Part shown: in pieces, positions 12,735-24,022 of the stretch | Layout: each line of letters opens with the position of its first letter | Numbering within the stretch: position 1 is the stretch's first letter | Source: Takakia lepidozioides | Lineage: Eukaryota; Streptophyta; Takakiopsida; Takakiales; Takakiaceae | Direction: 5' to 3' | DNA length: 64,000 nucleotides | Assembly (NCBI GenBank): GCA_030704615.1 | Contig: CM060732.1 | Coordinates: 74,567,053-74,631,052, forward strand | Program-made: the position numbers and the translations under genes | The notes under the pieces: model-generated | Told to the model about the DNA's origin: nothing | Database searches by the model: none | What the model saw: the letters and a program-made list of their open reading frames with translations, nothing else

Positions 12735-13346
12735 TCAACGCTTCTTCCGCTTTTGAGGTCGCCCTTCGAAAACTGCAACCGCCTCGGATGCGTTTCCCAT
12801 TTCTGAGGCACGCACCCAAGATGCCTCCACATGATGATAGCCCTTCCATTTGACGAGATACTCCGTTTCTCGGTTCTTGAACCTCCTCGACTTAAGTACT
12901 GCCTCCACCTCGTACTCAGGTTTATTTTCATGATCCAACAGCACAGGTGGCAGACGCAACACTTGATGCCGATTCGGACGTGCTTCATCTTTGAAGTAAG
13001 GCTTCAAAAGGGAGACGTGGAATACCGGATGCACCTTGCTGTTTGCCGGCAGCTCCAATTCATACACATCTTCATTCATAACCTTCCGGATGCGAAAAGG
13101 ACCCGCAAACGGAGGTACGAACTTTGGACTCACTTCCGGAGGTAGTCGGAAATTCTTAATGTTCAACGAGACCTCCGTGCCTACCTCAAACTTCACTTCC
13201 CTCCGCTTCCGATTCGCCTGCCTTTCATACCGTTTCCTAGCTTTGGCAATGTTGTACTTTGCGAGCTTCAACAAACGCTCTCGTTCTTCCATTACCGCCG
13301 CTACTACCGGTTCCTCAACGTCCTGGGCGGCCCAACTTGTCGGCAC
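12735..13346 (-). pseudogene. Gypsy-1 integrase C-terminus with chromodomain
   Basis: An open frame of 203 codons. The first part is the integrase C-terminal region (basic helix, then a GPFRIRKV beta-barrel-like segment and PVFHVSLLKPY, typical of chromoviruses). It ends in a chromodomain (about 12790-12925) with YEVEAVL, EYLVKWKGY and the following Trp. Chromodomains of this class direct integration toward particular chromatin. The protein is headless because the catalytic core is deleted just upstream. Confidence 0.85.
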
Positions 13347-13745
13347 CAGAGGTGCTTACTGAACCTATCCACCACCACCATGATTGCATCGAATCCTTTT
13401 GACAGCGGCATAGCAGTCATGAAAACCATCGAGACGCTTTCCCAAGTCCCCTCTGGAATCGGCAAGGGTTGTAACAGCCCCGCTTGTTTTTTGTACTCGC
13501 TCGCGCTTGGCTCCGCCGTGGCCCGCAAGCGGGCTATCATGGCATTCTCTCAAGAGACTATCCCTGATCCCTCCCTTCGGCACGTAGAGACGCTTTTGCT
13601 TATACCGGAGCACTCCATTTTGCAAGTGGAACTGCGATTTAACCCCCATCCTCAAGTCTTGCATCACGGACTTCGCCAACTCATCCTTCCGGCAAGCCTT
13701 CCGGATCTTCCTTTGGAGCGCCGTCTCGCCCCTATGCACCAACAT
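13347..13745 (-). pseudogene. Gypsy-1 integrase N-terminal remnant
   Basis: Shows the start of the H2C2 zinc-binding segment ([14 protein letters not shown]), then a jump to the sequence following the finger in Gypsy-2, then the first part of the catalytic core ([15 protein letters not shown] and VVVDRFSK). In Gypsy-2 the equivalent reads SMDFMTAMP, so the first catalytic Asp is Val here. After DRFSK the frame leaves integrase. Two deletions therefore flank this piece. Confidence 0.75.
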
Positions 13746-13802
13746 GAGCTACTGCTTTCTACTTAAAGCATCGGCCACCACATTGTCCCGTCCCGGTTTG
13801 TA

Positions 13803-14512
13803 CTAGATATCCACGTCGAACACCGCCAAAGTATCTTGCCACCTAAGTTGTTTTGGGGACAACTTGGGCTGCGTGGCAAAATACTTCACCGTGACATTGT
13901 CCGTGAACACCTTCACTGGGTTGGAACCAACATAGTGGCGCCAAAGCTCAAGGCAATGCACCACTACCTTCATCTCTTTTTCGTGCATCGGCCACCGTCG
14001 CTCCACTTCATTCAGTTTCTTACTTTCATAAGCCACTGGACGTTCATCTTGCATAAGTACACCACCAATCGCGAAGTCCGATGCATCTGTATGAATCTCA
14101 AACGGACGATCGAACTCGGGGATTTTCAAGACTGGAGCTTCCGCCATCCGCTGCTTCAATTCAGCAAAAGCTTGGCCACAAAAAGTATTCCATGCCCAGA
14201 CTTTGGATTTACACAGAAGGTAGGACAGCGACCCCGCGATCTTGGCGAAATTTCTCACATACTTCCGGTAATAGGAGGCGAGTCCTAGGAAGGATCGCAC
14301 TCCCAGGACCGAAGTCGGAGGCTCCCAGTCCAAGATCGCCCTCACCTTTCTGTCATCCATTTTGATCCCATCCTGTGTAATCACATGCCCCAAGAACTCC
14401 ACTTTCGTGACCCCGAATTTGCACTTTGAAGCTTTGGCGTACAGCTTCCCTTCCTGCAATTTTCGGAACACCCTTTTGAGGTGCTCCAGGTGCTCTTCCT
14501 TTGTTTTGCCGC
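13803..14512 (-). pseudogene. Gypsy-1 RT end and RNase H remnant
   Basis: From [11 protein letters not shown] through FLGHVITQDG, the RSFLGLASYYRKYVRNFA connection and an RNase H start with IHTDASDFAIGGVL. The RT catalytic YIDD block found in Gypsy-2 is missing; the reading frame is entered from gag across a deletion junction at about 14512. No functional RT can be made from this copy. Confidence 0.85.
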
Positions 14513-15451
14513 CTTGACGTGTGAAGGCCCTCCCTTCGATTTCCACGTGCCATTATCGCCGCGTGGCCTATCCCACTTCTTTTCCGGTCGGAAAGAGTCA
14601 CCTTCCCGCCGGGCCTTCTTGTGGTTCAGCTCCGTACGGCCTTGTCTTTCACCCCTAGGGACATCCGAGAAACATTCCGCCCTCTCAATTGCCTCGTTCA
14701 AAGTCTTAGGCGGCTTCTCCTCCAACTTCCGCCTGGCCCACGGGGCCAGTCCCGCCACAAAGTTGAAGACCATTTCTGGTTCTGCCATGTCCGCGACTTC
14801 GAGCAGCAGCACATTGAAAGCCTGAACATAACCCCGAATGTCATCCGTTTGCTTCAAATTCCTCATCTTGTCCCGGGCAAGCCAGGACGCGTTGAGGGGC
14901 ACAAACTGTCTCTTCATCAATTCCTTGAACCCACTCCAGTTCAAGGTTTCCGGGCTCGGACCTTGGTCGTGAAGGCGTTTCTGCCACCATTGTTGAGCAT
15001 AGCCCCTCAAATAGGTGGGAGCCACTTCCACCCGATCCTCGTCACTCAACTTGGCCGCCCGGAAGTACTGCTCTAGCTCCAGGAGCCAGGTGTTGAGTGC
15101 CTTCCGATTTCGGACGCCCTCGAAGGTACCGGGTTCCTTAGGCTTCACCTTAAACTTTGCCTTAGTGGAAGTGGCATTAGCCGCCTTCAATACGTCTTTC
15201 AACGTCCCGCCAAACTGCGCCAACAACCCTTCCCAAAAGGCTGCCGGCATGGGAGGCATCTCTTGGTTTGTCGGAGCTCTCAAGGATTCCTCGGGCTCCG
15301 ACTCCTCGGATTCCTCCCGCTCTTGAGCGGCCTCGTTTTCGGAAACATGCATCGCTTCCTCAAACGGCCGCCTCGGTGACACGTCGCCCCCATCTGGCTC
15401 ACCAGGATCATCATCTTTTGGGCGCTTCCGCTTCCGCTTGCCCGACCCCAT
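14512..15451 (-). pseudogene. Gypsy-1 gag (C-terminally deleted)
   Basis: Starts at the ATG at 15451 (MGSGKRKRKRPKDDD, a basic then acidic N-terminus). The retrotransposon gag core is intact: TFEGVRNRKALNTWLLELEQYF, YAQQWWQKRL and ARDKMRNLKQTDDIRGYV. The frame then runs to HVK and jumps across the deletion, losing the CCHC zinc knuckle still visible in Gypsy-2. Downstream of the junction the frame stays open to 14381 but is no longer gag. Confidence 0.85.
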
Positions 15452-15492
15452 GATGAGGCCAATCCCAATGACGATCGCGTATTGAACTCTAA

Positions 15493-15504
15493 GCTCTGAT
15501 ACCA
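15493..15504 (-). promoter_or_regulatory. Gypsy-1 primer-binding site (tRNA-iMet)
   Basis: On the minus strand the sequence TGGTATCAGAGC lies two bases inside the 5' LTR. This is the standard complement to the 3' end of plant initiator tRNA-Met, used to prime reverse transcription. Confidence 0.92.
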
Positions 15505-15506
15505 AG

Positions 15507-16230
15507 TGTCGCGCACCTCACTTCGGTAAGCTCCCCTTCAAGTCATAGTAACTCGCTGTGATGCGCGCGCCTGACTCCCAACCTAGCCGCCGGGCCAACT
15601 TGGAGCTTCGGCTGCTCACCGGGACATAACGGTCCCCCTTCGCTCCCCCAAAAGACCCTCCACCTATTTGGGCCTAGTGGAATTCCCTTTGGTAGATGGC
15701 AGTCTGGAACAGCTCCCCACTCTTTGGTCGCTTTCCGGCTCGCTCGCTTACTCACTAGTTTTTGGTCACCAACGGGCTTGCACCGTTCTCGGGGTTAATA
15801 CTCCCTATATATACTTCTGTAGCTGTCCGCGGGGGTTCCACAAACAGCCATGCCATTTTATGGTGAACCACCACGAAGACCCTCGATTCCCGGTGGTGAG
15901 TCGCGGTGAGTCTTGGCCCACTCACCGCGGCCCCAATGGACCGTGATGAGTCCCAAGACTCCCCACAACTCCCACCTCGAGGTCTCCACCCCATGGTGAA
16001 TCCTATGCCACCCCCACTAAGTCCCGCTAAGCTACCACCACCCCTTGTGGAGCCACCCCCACCGCAACCCGGTGTGCGGGGCTCCACCTAGTGAGCGCCT
16101 CCGCCTCCTTGAGTGCCTTGGGCACTCAAGGGTGCTTCAGCCCCCGTACCTATCGCTGCTACTGCCCCCACCACAGGGGCAGCCCCTCCTGTGTCCCGAC
16201 CCCCTGTCCTCAAGGCAAAGGGCCGCGACA
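15507..16230 (-). repeat. Gypsy-1 5' LTR
   Basis: A 724-bp LTR, same length and ends as the 11112 copy, with a TATATATA box near 15820-15827 on the minus strand. It would drive transcription of the element. Confidence 0.93.
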
Positions 16231-16235
16231 TATGC

Positions 16236-16895
16236 TTTGAGCAAACACATATATATACTGTGATAAAAGACAAGTAATGATCGACAGTGTGCTTTGAACA
16301 AGAGTGCATATATTAGCCATCCCATTGTTCCCATTCCTGCACCTGTGGTTCTTCACTCGGTGAAGAAAAAAAATAAAGAAACTCACAACACGTGATTAGT
16401 AACGAAGATGTATGAAGTCTTCTACATTGGCAATTGGATGGTCATAGCTTTCATAGCTTATGCCATATCAACAAATTTCTAATTCTACAACGTGTGTTAG
16501 ATTACTGCACTCTATGTGCCCCGCATCCCAAGGTCTTTCCTTGTGAATTCCAATAACTACCCAAAACATAAGTGGAGAACAAATCACCTCTTTACTGCAA
16601 CGACGTTGCCTCACATCCCAAGGTCTACCTTTGGAACTCCAATAAAGGGTGTACAACAACCTAACGGGTAAGAGTCCTATTGATCTCTTCCCAGTGGAGT
16701 GAAGTAGAGTTGTTAAGCTTTGCTTTGCCGGTAGGAAGTTAGACTATTTAGATCCGTCCATAGCTGCCACGGACCCCTGCACTTACGGCAGCCGGGTAGG
16801 CGGTTCGTTGAGCCCAACCTACACCGCACTTGCCACGACCCCCTAGGCTAGTATGCCGTCACCCTGGCCGCGCGCGACCAAGGCTCGTCATATTT
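16236..16895. other. Spacer with a short direct repeat; possible upstream part of Gypsy-3
   Basis: No gene seen. A roughly 34-bp unit containing CATCCCAAGGTCT and ending TCCAATAA occurs at 16520-16553 and again at 16615-16647. The GC-rich stretch 16740-16890 may be the end of a Gypsy-3 LTR, but no matching copy of it is present downstream. Confidence 0.4.
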
Positions 16896-17250
16896 TGGTG
16901 CGTCTGCCGGGAGGTGAGTAAATAGTCAGGATGTCCCGATGTTTGAATGGATGAATGATCGCTATTTGTGCTCATCTTTGTTTTTGCTTATGTTTTTCAC
17001 ATGATCTTGTTTCGTTTTTTCTAGTTGCCACACACTAGTGAGGATGGATACCCCAGTGTAGTAGGCATTGTTTAAATTTCTTGTGAGTACTAACGTTGTG
17101 GCTACAGTTGAGATCGATATGGCATGCCTAAATACGCTACGACGATAAGGTGTGAGAATCTCAAACTTTATTTTTAGCCAATCTTGAGCGCTATTTATTT
17201 TGTCCATTGTGGCAATACTTTAATCTGGTAAGCCAGATTTTCTTCGCATC

Positions 17251-18772
17251 ATGGGTAATGGTGGGAAAAATAGTGGATGGATTACCCAACATTGCATGTG
17301 GTTTATTTGCATTTGTATGCGCACGTTATGGAAGACTGTTAGGTCAACCTTGATAGGGACTACTTGGGAGATACCAGATCAGGAGTTCGAAGACATTATA
17401 AGGATAGAGAAAGAAGGGTGGGTTGAGAACCTGGATGAACCAGTCATTGAAGAGATCCCACTTATTAGTTCTAACTCCGATTTGTCTTCAGGCACAACAC
17501 CATTAGTGCTATCTCAACCAATTTTACTTACAGTTGTGGAGGTACCCATTGTGGTACCTATTGGTTTGAGTCCTTTACAAATTCCTGCTAGTTTATCTTA
17601 TTTTTCTGGAGAGGCTTATGAAAACCCCGGAAATCATGTTCAAGGGTTTATTCAAATTTGTTATTCTAACCAAGCACTTGATAATGCTTATTAGCTTATT
17701 TGGTTTCCCAGTACATTAAGGGGCAAGGCGTTGACCTGGTATTGGCAACAGCCCAATGGATGTTTTTGTTACTTGGGACCAGATCCGGAATGCCTTCTTG
17801 AGTCAATTCCGTGGAGTACACCAATTCACTAATATTCTGATGGCACTAGCGCGGATCCGCCAAGGCCCTACAGAGGAGGTAGCAGACTTCGTGATGAGAT
17901 TCCGCGAGTTTATGGGGCTCCAAAATCCTTTGACACCCTTAAACGATGGGGTGCTCAAAGATTGTTTTTTGAGTGGTTTACGAGAGGCTACTCACTTTTA
18001 TGTTTCGCAGCAAAGGCCTGCAACACTAGCAGACGTTGTTAATGCAGGGAAGGAGTTTGACAACATCCACAAGCAAGTGCAACGAGCTAAGAGGTCGGAG
18101 CTTTCATTACCTCCATACATCAGAGCCCGCCACTAAGCCGGTTCCACTAGCGGCCATTCAGCCAGCTTTACATTATACGGCCTCGTATGTCGGGGGAGCG
18201 AGGCCATATGTTCCAGCAATGGCTACAGGACCAGTTGCGGCCTCTTCAGTACCACAATATGCTCGTGCAGTTCCCACCAACTCACATGCGGATTCAACTG
18301 GACAATCCGATTCGCGGGTGGGCCATCTAGAGGCACAAGTCACTTCTCTCATCAAGACCATTGAAACAATGGGCGACCGCATGAGCTCAATCGGTCAGCA
18401 GATTACCAGCTATATGGGGTACCGAGATGCGGCCCCAGTTGGAGAGTCCGGCCCCAACCCGGCCAAAATATGGTGTTCCAATTGCAACAACTCGCGACAT
18501 GCGTCTCAACACTGTCCTTATCCCATTCGGGAAAGGCAGGTAAGCCGGAACCCAACTTATCAAGATAAACCAAAAAGACAATTCAATCAATCCCGTAGAG
18601 GATGTCAAAAGTGCGGAAGAACCACTCACCCAACTGAAAATTGTTGGAGTGACATTGTGTGTTTGCACTGTGGCCAATGAGGTCACCCCTTGGACAAATG
18701 TCCTCATAGACAAGTGGACCAGCCTACGCCGGCCACCATTCAACAAGTAGAGAGGAATTTGGAAGGGCAGCG
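17251..18772 (+). pseudogene. Gypsy-3 gag, 5' part
   Basis: Pieces in different frames give a retrotransposon gag domain (PSTLRGKALTWYWQQ, TWDQIRNAFLSQF, ARIRQGPTEEVADFVMRFREF), then zinc knuckles CSNCNNSRHASQHC, CQKCGRTTHPTENC and a third CLHCGQ...GHPLDKC broken by a TGA at about 18678. Further stops lie at about 17692 and 18134. The solo LTR at 18773 splits the gene. Confidence 0.8.
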
Positions 18773-19501
18773 TGTTGCGGCCCTTTGCCTTGAGGGCAGG
18801 GGGTCGGGACACATGAGGGGCTGCCCCTATGGTGGGGGCAGCGGCAGCGATAGGTATGGGGGGCTGAAGCACCCTTGAGTGCCCAAGGCACTCAAGGAGG
18901 CGGAGGCGCTCACTAGGTGGAGCCCCGCACACCGGGTTGCGGTGGGGGTGGCTCCACAAGGGGTGGTGGTAGCTTAGTGGGACTTAGTGGGGGTGGCATA
19001 GGACTCACCATGGGGGCGGAGACCTCGTGGTGGAAGTCGTGGGGAGTCTTGGGACTCATCACGGTCCATAGGGGCCGTGGTGAGTGGGCCAAGACTCACC
19101 GCGACTCATCACCGGGAGTCGAGGGTTTTCGTGGTGGTTCGCCATAAAATGGCATGGCTAGTTGTGAAACCCCCGCGGACAGCTACAGAAGTATATATAA
19201 GGGGAGTAGTGACCCCGAGAACGGTGCAAGCCCGTTGGTGACCAAAAACTAGTGAGTAAGCGAGCGAGCCGGAAAGCGACCAAAGAGTGGGGAGCTGTTC
19301 CGGACTGCCATCTACCAAAGGGAATTCCACTAGGCCCAAATAGGTGGAGGGTTTAGTGGGAAGCGAAGGGGGGGACCGTTATGTCCCGGTGAGCAGCCGA
19401 AGCTCCAAGTTGGCGCGGCGGCCAGGTTGGGAGTCAGGCGCGCGCATCAAAGCGAGTAACTATGACTTGAAGGGGAGCTTACCGAAGTGAGGTGCGCGAC
19501 A
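18773..19501 (+). mobile_element. Solo LTR of the Gypsy-1 family
   Basis: A 729-bp LTR from TGTTGCGG to GCGCGACA, in the opposite orientation to Gypsy-1, flanked by a perfect 5-bp target duplication CAGCG (18768-18772 and 19502-19506). A TATATATAA box is at about 19192-19200. Lack of internal sequence between clean duplications shows LTR-LTR recombination after insertion into the Gypsy-3 gag gene. Confidence 0.95.
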
Positions 19502-20351
19502 CAGCGAGCACCCTTCCCGGATCAGTATACCACTGAACCACCCAACCCTCTACCACAACAGCATAGCATGTATTTTGCTACTCCCACGCAGATAGCGCAA
19601 CGGCCTAGAACAGATAAGGCAGGCCCATCATATTCTGGGGGCAATGCAGCTATGGGACAGAATTCCCGAGCAACCTATTCAAATCCTGCGGCTCAGATTG
19701 CCCAGGGTTCTTCTAATATGTGGTCTCCCCCTCAGGATGTAAGGGTGCAGGGAGGGCAGCAGGCATCCACTTCAGCGCCATCCCAGCAGCAGGCCAGTAT
19801 GCATCCCGGTCAATCGTCCCGTCAATAGGAGACGCAGCACCAAGTCAATTGGATTTCCAGTGAGCTCGACGCCACTCAAACTACGCAGGCTAAACCAGAG
19901 GAAGGTAGCTATGCAGTAACGACCCAACAACAACGAGATACGCTAGGGAAAGGCCATGGGTATGTGGCGTCGGAGTCAGCCACATCGGCATCAGAACAAG
20001 AAGATCTGAACTTTAAAGTCATGAAGTCAGACGCACAGAAGGTGGCGGAAACTGTACTCAGGGAGGAAGAGGATACCCATCCCAAGGAGAAGCAGGTAGC
20101 ATTTGCAGAGACCGAATCTTCGGCAGTCCGGCCAACCATTTCTCGGCCACTTTTGACATCCAGAACAAAGAGACCGGCCAATCGACCAATAGCACCAGCG
20201 AAGCTTCCCAAAAGGAGAACACAATCCACTATGCGCTTCACCGATGAGTTGGAGCCGTATAATCTAATGGAAGACTTGCGCCACATTCAACATTACATTT
20301 GCCCAACTCATAGCACTGGCACCAACAGTTCGACATGCTCTCAAGGCATCT
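19502..20351 (+). pseudogene. Gypsy-3 gag/pol linker, 3' of the solo LTR
   Basis: Gln/Ser/Pro-rich sequence up to a TAG at about 19826, then a Glu/Lys-rich stretch (about 19860-20398) leading to the protease. These are low-complexity linkers of the gag-pol polyprotein; frames change at least once. Confidence 0.55.
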
Positions 20352-20825
20352 TTGGTGAGGAAGCGAGTAGGTACTTTTGCTCAGACCCACCACATTAACG
20401 CCCATGTCGATCCGGGCCCAGTAGAAATAGAAGTGGAGATTGCAGACCGTCTGATACGACGTTGTTTAGTGGATGATGGGAGCTCAGTCAACATCATGCC
20501 ACTCTCCACCTTGTCAAAGTTAGGATTGAACATGACAGGGGAGTCTCCATTAACTATCAAGCTGGCTGACCAACGAAAGATCAGACCAGTGGGTCACTCA
20601 GCGAATGTTCAACTAAAGACCGGAGGCTACACGTACGCGGTAGACATCCAAATCATAGATTTCCCCATTGATGAGTATTCCTACGCACTCCTACTAGGAA
20701 GGCCATGGTTGGTCCAATCCCGAGCTCGAACGGGCTGGGGGGCAGGTACCATCACTTATGGGATAAAACCTTATACGACTACAGTCGCTTTTCTTTCGGG
20801 AGCACCTCACCACGAAAACAGATGA
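20352..20825 (+). pseudogene. Gypsy-3 aspartic protease
   Basis: A retropepsin-like segment: catalytic loop LVDDGSSVNIMP, then SYALLLGRPWL, the usual end of the fold in plant gypsy pol proteins (motif LGRPWL). The loop has DDGSS where the common form is D[ST]G; this occurs in some plant gypsy proteases. The frame ends in TGA at 20823. Confidence 0.75.
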
Positions 20826-21419
20826 GGATGAGCTCAGCATGATTGGTTCTGAAGAGGAATCTGCGGACTTGAGTGAGGAGGACTGGTGGACAGATAGAGA
20901 GATCCATCCAATGTCACATACCCACCAAGTATTAGCAACCAGCACCGCGCCTCGCAGGGAGGTTAAGCGAAGGAAGGTAGGACTAGAGGACGCCGTCAAG
21001 TCCCTAGGTCCGGGGGTATATGAATGCGAGTCTAATGCAAACTGATTTGCCTGGTTATTCGGGGAAAACCAAGGCAAGGAGGTGATGGTACACTCGGTAT
21101 CAACTGAGGCACTTCCAGAGTTCAAGTCACTAACCGAGCTCTTCTCGATATCCGGGCCGAACAAGTTGGTCTGCAGGAACCGGAGATTCCTTAGGAGAAG
21201 AACGGCGAGAGCATTGAAATGAGAATTGTAGAGGAGGCCGACCTAGAAAGGGATGTGATGAAACATAGTGCCCCCTACATTCCATATTTACAACAAGGGT
21301 CAAACGGATCAAGGTTTGAACCAGGATCAACCTTCACAGCCGAGCCAACAACACAATTGGTCGATATGGCGGTGGGAGGAGGGCCGAGAGGATCTCAATT
21401 GCAGAGGTCACTTCCTTCA

Positions 21420-21731
21420 TTCTCAGGCCAACAACAGTCGGGTGGCAGGGAAGGAACTCTACTCTTTCATGGATGGATTCTCGGGCTACAATCAAGTGTT
21501 GATCGACCCGAAAGATGTGCTGAAGACCACATTCACCTCACCCTGGGGAACATTTGCCTACACAAGGATGCCCTTTGGCTTGTGCAATGCACTCCTGACA
21601 TTTCAGAGGGTCATGACGTATGCTTTCTCGGACATTGTGAGAAAGAATCTAGTCATTTTCTTAGATGACTTTTGCTGCAACGGGGATGCAAAGGATCACG
21701 TTGTGGCACTACAAGAATGCTTCATCAAGAT
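21420..21731 (+). pseudogene. Gypsy-3 reverse transcriptase core
   Basis: Shows YSFMDGFSGYNQV (catalytic Asp), TSPWGTFAYTRMPFGLCNA and FLDDFCC, the degenerate equivalent of the F/YIDD catalytic box. Sequence similarity stops abruptly after VALQECFIK at about 21731, where an inverted block begins. The N-terminal part of RT is poorly preserved. Confidence 0.8.
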
Positions 21732-22205
21732 ATCGGATGATCATGGCCATCAGCGTCTGGTTAGCAAAGGGCACATCCTACTGCCACCGCTGAAGCATCA
21801 ACATAAACATGAAAATGCGTGTTCCAATCCGGAGCTGCCAAGACTGGTGCAGACACCAACCGTTCCTTGAGCATTTCAAAAGACTCCTGACACCCTGCAT
21901 CCCAGGAGAATACCTGGTTCTTTTTCAACAGTTGAGTCAGAGGTAATGCCTCTGTTGCATACTTGTCCATAAATTTCCTATACCACCCTGTGTGGCCAAA
22001 GAATCCTTTCACTTTGGACGACGTCTCTGGTGCGGGAAGTTCGACAATGGCGCTTACTTTTGCGGGGTCTGTCGCCACGCCATCTTTGGACACTATATGT
22101 CCTAGGAGCAGTCCATGTGTGACTACGAATACGCACTTCATTGGATTGAGAGATATCCCATTTTCTCTTCAAAGATGCGCACATACATGTGTGAAAATGT
22201 GACTC
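21732..22205 (-). pseudogene. Inverted RT/RNase H block of Gypsy-3
   Basis: On the minus strand, 22200 to 21761 reads GISLNPMKCVF, LLLGHIVSKDG, the GWYRKFM connection and HVYVDASAVAVGCAL, the start of RNase H. These are the residues that should follow VALQECF on the plus strand, so the block is inverted within the element. Confidence 0.85.
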
Positions 22206-23125
22206 TTGCCAGAGGTACGCTAAAAGGGATAACAGGCTTGGAATGTCGTTAGTTCCCACTCTCCCCCTTGCTCCGTTTGAGAAGTGGGGAATCGACTACG
22301 TAGGGGAAGTGCACCCCGCTTCAAGTCGACAAAATTGCTACATCATTGTAGCCACCGAGTATCTGACCAAGTGGGCAGAGGCCAAGGTGGTCAAGAGGGC
22401 CAACGCCCAGGTAACCGCCTCTTTCATCTACGAAAATATTATTTCCCGATTCGGATGCCCCAAGGAGATAGTGAGTGACAGGGGCTCTCAGTTTATTAAC
22501 GACGTCATCGAAGAAATGATGGCAGCATTCTCCATTAAGCATCGCAAGACTACCCCCTATCACCCTCAGACAAGTGGTCAAGTAGAGCGCGCCAATCAGA
22601 CCTTGTGCAACATCCTCTCCAAAACAATTAGGGAGCACAAGCGGGACTGGGACACCAAGTTGATCTCAGATTTGTGGGCGTTTCGCACTACACATAAAAT
22701 AACCGCTCGACACACCCCCTTTTCATTGGTTTATGGGGTGGAGTCCATTATGCCCATTGAAACAGAGATTCCCTCATTGCGACTGGCCATCACCGAGAGA
22801 TTGGCGACATCCGAGTCCCCGAAAGAACGACTCGAGATGCTGGAGGGGTTAGACAAGCTTCGGCACGCAACAGCTCAACACATTGAGGCCGTCCAGCGAA
22901 GGAGGAAGGCTCGGTTTGACCTGAAGCGCAAAAAGAGGATTTTTGATCCAGGAGATTTGGTATTATTGGAACGAGGAATTCAAGGCCAAGTTCGACTCAT
23001 ACTGGATGAGGCCCTATCTTGTCAAAACAGTCTTTGACAACGGCTCATTACAATTGGAGACACTGAGGGGAGTGGAGTTCCCCAATCTGGTGAATGGTGT
23101 CCAGTGCAAACACTACTACATATGA
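22206..23125 (+). pseudogene. Gypsy-3 integrase
   Basis: Begins with the end of a zinc finger (CQRYAKR), then the DDE core: WGIDYVGEV (first Asp), IVSDRGSQF (second Asp) and TSGQVERANQT (Glu), followed by an intact C-terminal region of about 100 residues. The frame is open 22243-23037; a frame change near 23000 gives the last segment to 23125. All three catalytic acids are present, but most RNase H and the N-terminal finger are missing. Confidence 0.85.
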
Positions 23126-23242
23126 GTTCCTTTAACCAATGAATTTTTCCCCCATTAAGGGAAAGGTGCTAAGGGAGATCTTAGTGGCCTTTGCCCTGTC
23201 GGGAGAGATCTTTAGGATTTCTACCCATTTTTCGGAAGGAAA

Positions 23243-24022
23243 TGTTGGTATTTCCTATCCATGATTCATTGGATATTGGAGCTCCATAACAGGTGGAGTG
23301 CGGGGAACCTAAGTTGCAATCATCCAATGTTTTGTTAATGGGTTTTCTACATATTTAATCGTAATTGCCTTCCAAGTCTTTGTTTATTACTACTTCCTAC
23401 ATGCCTGGACTCCCAACACGCTTATAGCCGGGACGAACCTTCAAATCCCTTCACAAAACGAATCTCGAGCCCAGGGAGATGGGGATCATCTATCTCCCGC
23501 CCAATGGCCCCCCCCTAAATCCCGAGGTGGATGAGTGTCCTACCTCCTAGGAAGGGACCGGATCCACTTTCCCAAGTCGGTCTCTCCTGCTTAGAGCGAT
23601 CCCAAAATGCAACCTCAATGGTTAGTCCATCGGGTGAATGATAACAACTCAACCTCTAGGTAATTCCCGAGGTCTAATAACAATGGCCATTCCTTGGCCC
23701 CCCCCCCCAAGCGGCCAGGTACTTGTCTTCAAATATCCTTGGCGGAAGGGGACGATACCGCCCTTAAAACTTGCGTTTCGAAGTTAAGGGGGTCCGGATA
23801 ATATCCCTTAATAAAGGCGAATTACCCTGCTAAATAATAAAGACAAATCATTAAAATATTCCTACAAATGCATGAAATTCGTAGAAATAGAGAATGATCG
23901 TAGGTTGCTCGAGCTAACTAAATTACCCTCAAGGTACCAGGGGAACACCCTGGGAACGCTTCTTTATGCCGGGAGCGTGGGGAACTGCTCTCCTCTTGGG
24001 AGTGCCCCTAAATTACTACACC
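23243..24022. other. No gene; possible Gypsy-3 3' LTR start
   Basis: A TG start at 23243 follows GGAAGGAAA, which could be a polypurine tract, but no LTR end or partner could be identified. A poly-C run is at about 23699-23709. No coding similarity. Confidence 0.35.

Larger units (their letters stand above)
11112..16230 (-). mobile_element. Gypsy-1: Ty3/gypsy chromovirus, full-length ends, internally deleted
   Basis: A 5119-bp element in minus orientation with two 724-bp LTRs, both bounded by TGTCGCG and CGCGACA, and a perfect 5-bp target duplication TATGC (11107-11111 and 16231-16235). A tRNA-iMet-type primer site lies next to the 5' LTR. Order on the minus strand is gag, end of RT/RNase H, half of the integrase zinc finger, start of integrase, integrase C-terminus and chromodomain. 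Compared with Gypsy-2, about 1.3 kb (gag zinc knuckle, protease, RT catalytic core) is missing at about 14512; two further deletions remove the rest of the zinc finger and the integrase catalytic core. It could move only with proteins from a relative. By eye the two LTRs differ at roughly 20-25 positions, mostly transitions. Confidence 0.93.
16896..23242 (+). mobile_element. Gypsy-3: decayed Ty3/gypsy element
   Basis: A plus-strand element with gag (three zinc knuckles), aspartic protease, part of RT, an inverted RT/RNase H block and a nearly complete integrase. It differs from Gypsy-1 and -2: no chromodomain is seen after integrase and its putative primer site (16896-16912, TGGTGCGTCTGCCGGGA) resembles the tRNA-Asp-type site of Tat/Athila-like elements imperfectly. 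A solo LTR of the Gypsy-1 family interrupts gag. An LTR start is possible at 23243 after GGAAGGAAA, but I could not match it to a second LTR. Element borders are therefore approximate. Confidence 0.7.

Noticed and set aside
13036-13766. Plus-strand open frames across 12.8-15.5 kb
   Set aside because: Antisense shadows of the minus-strand gypsy gag and integrase, which have clear family motifs.
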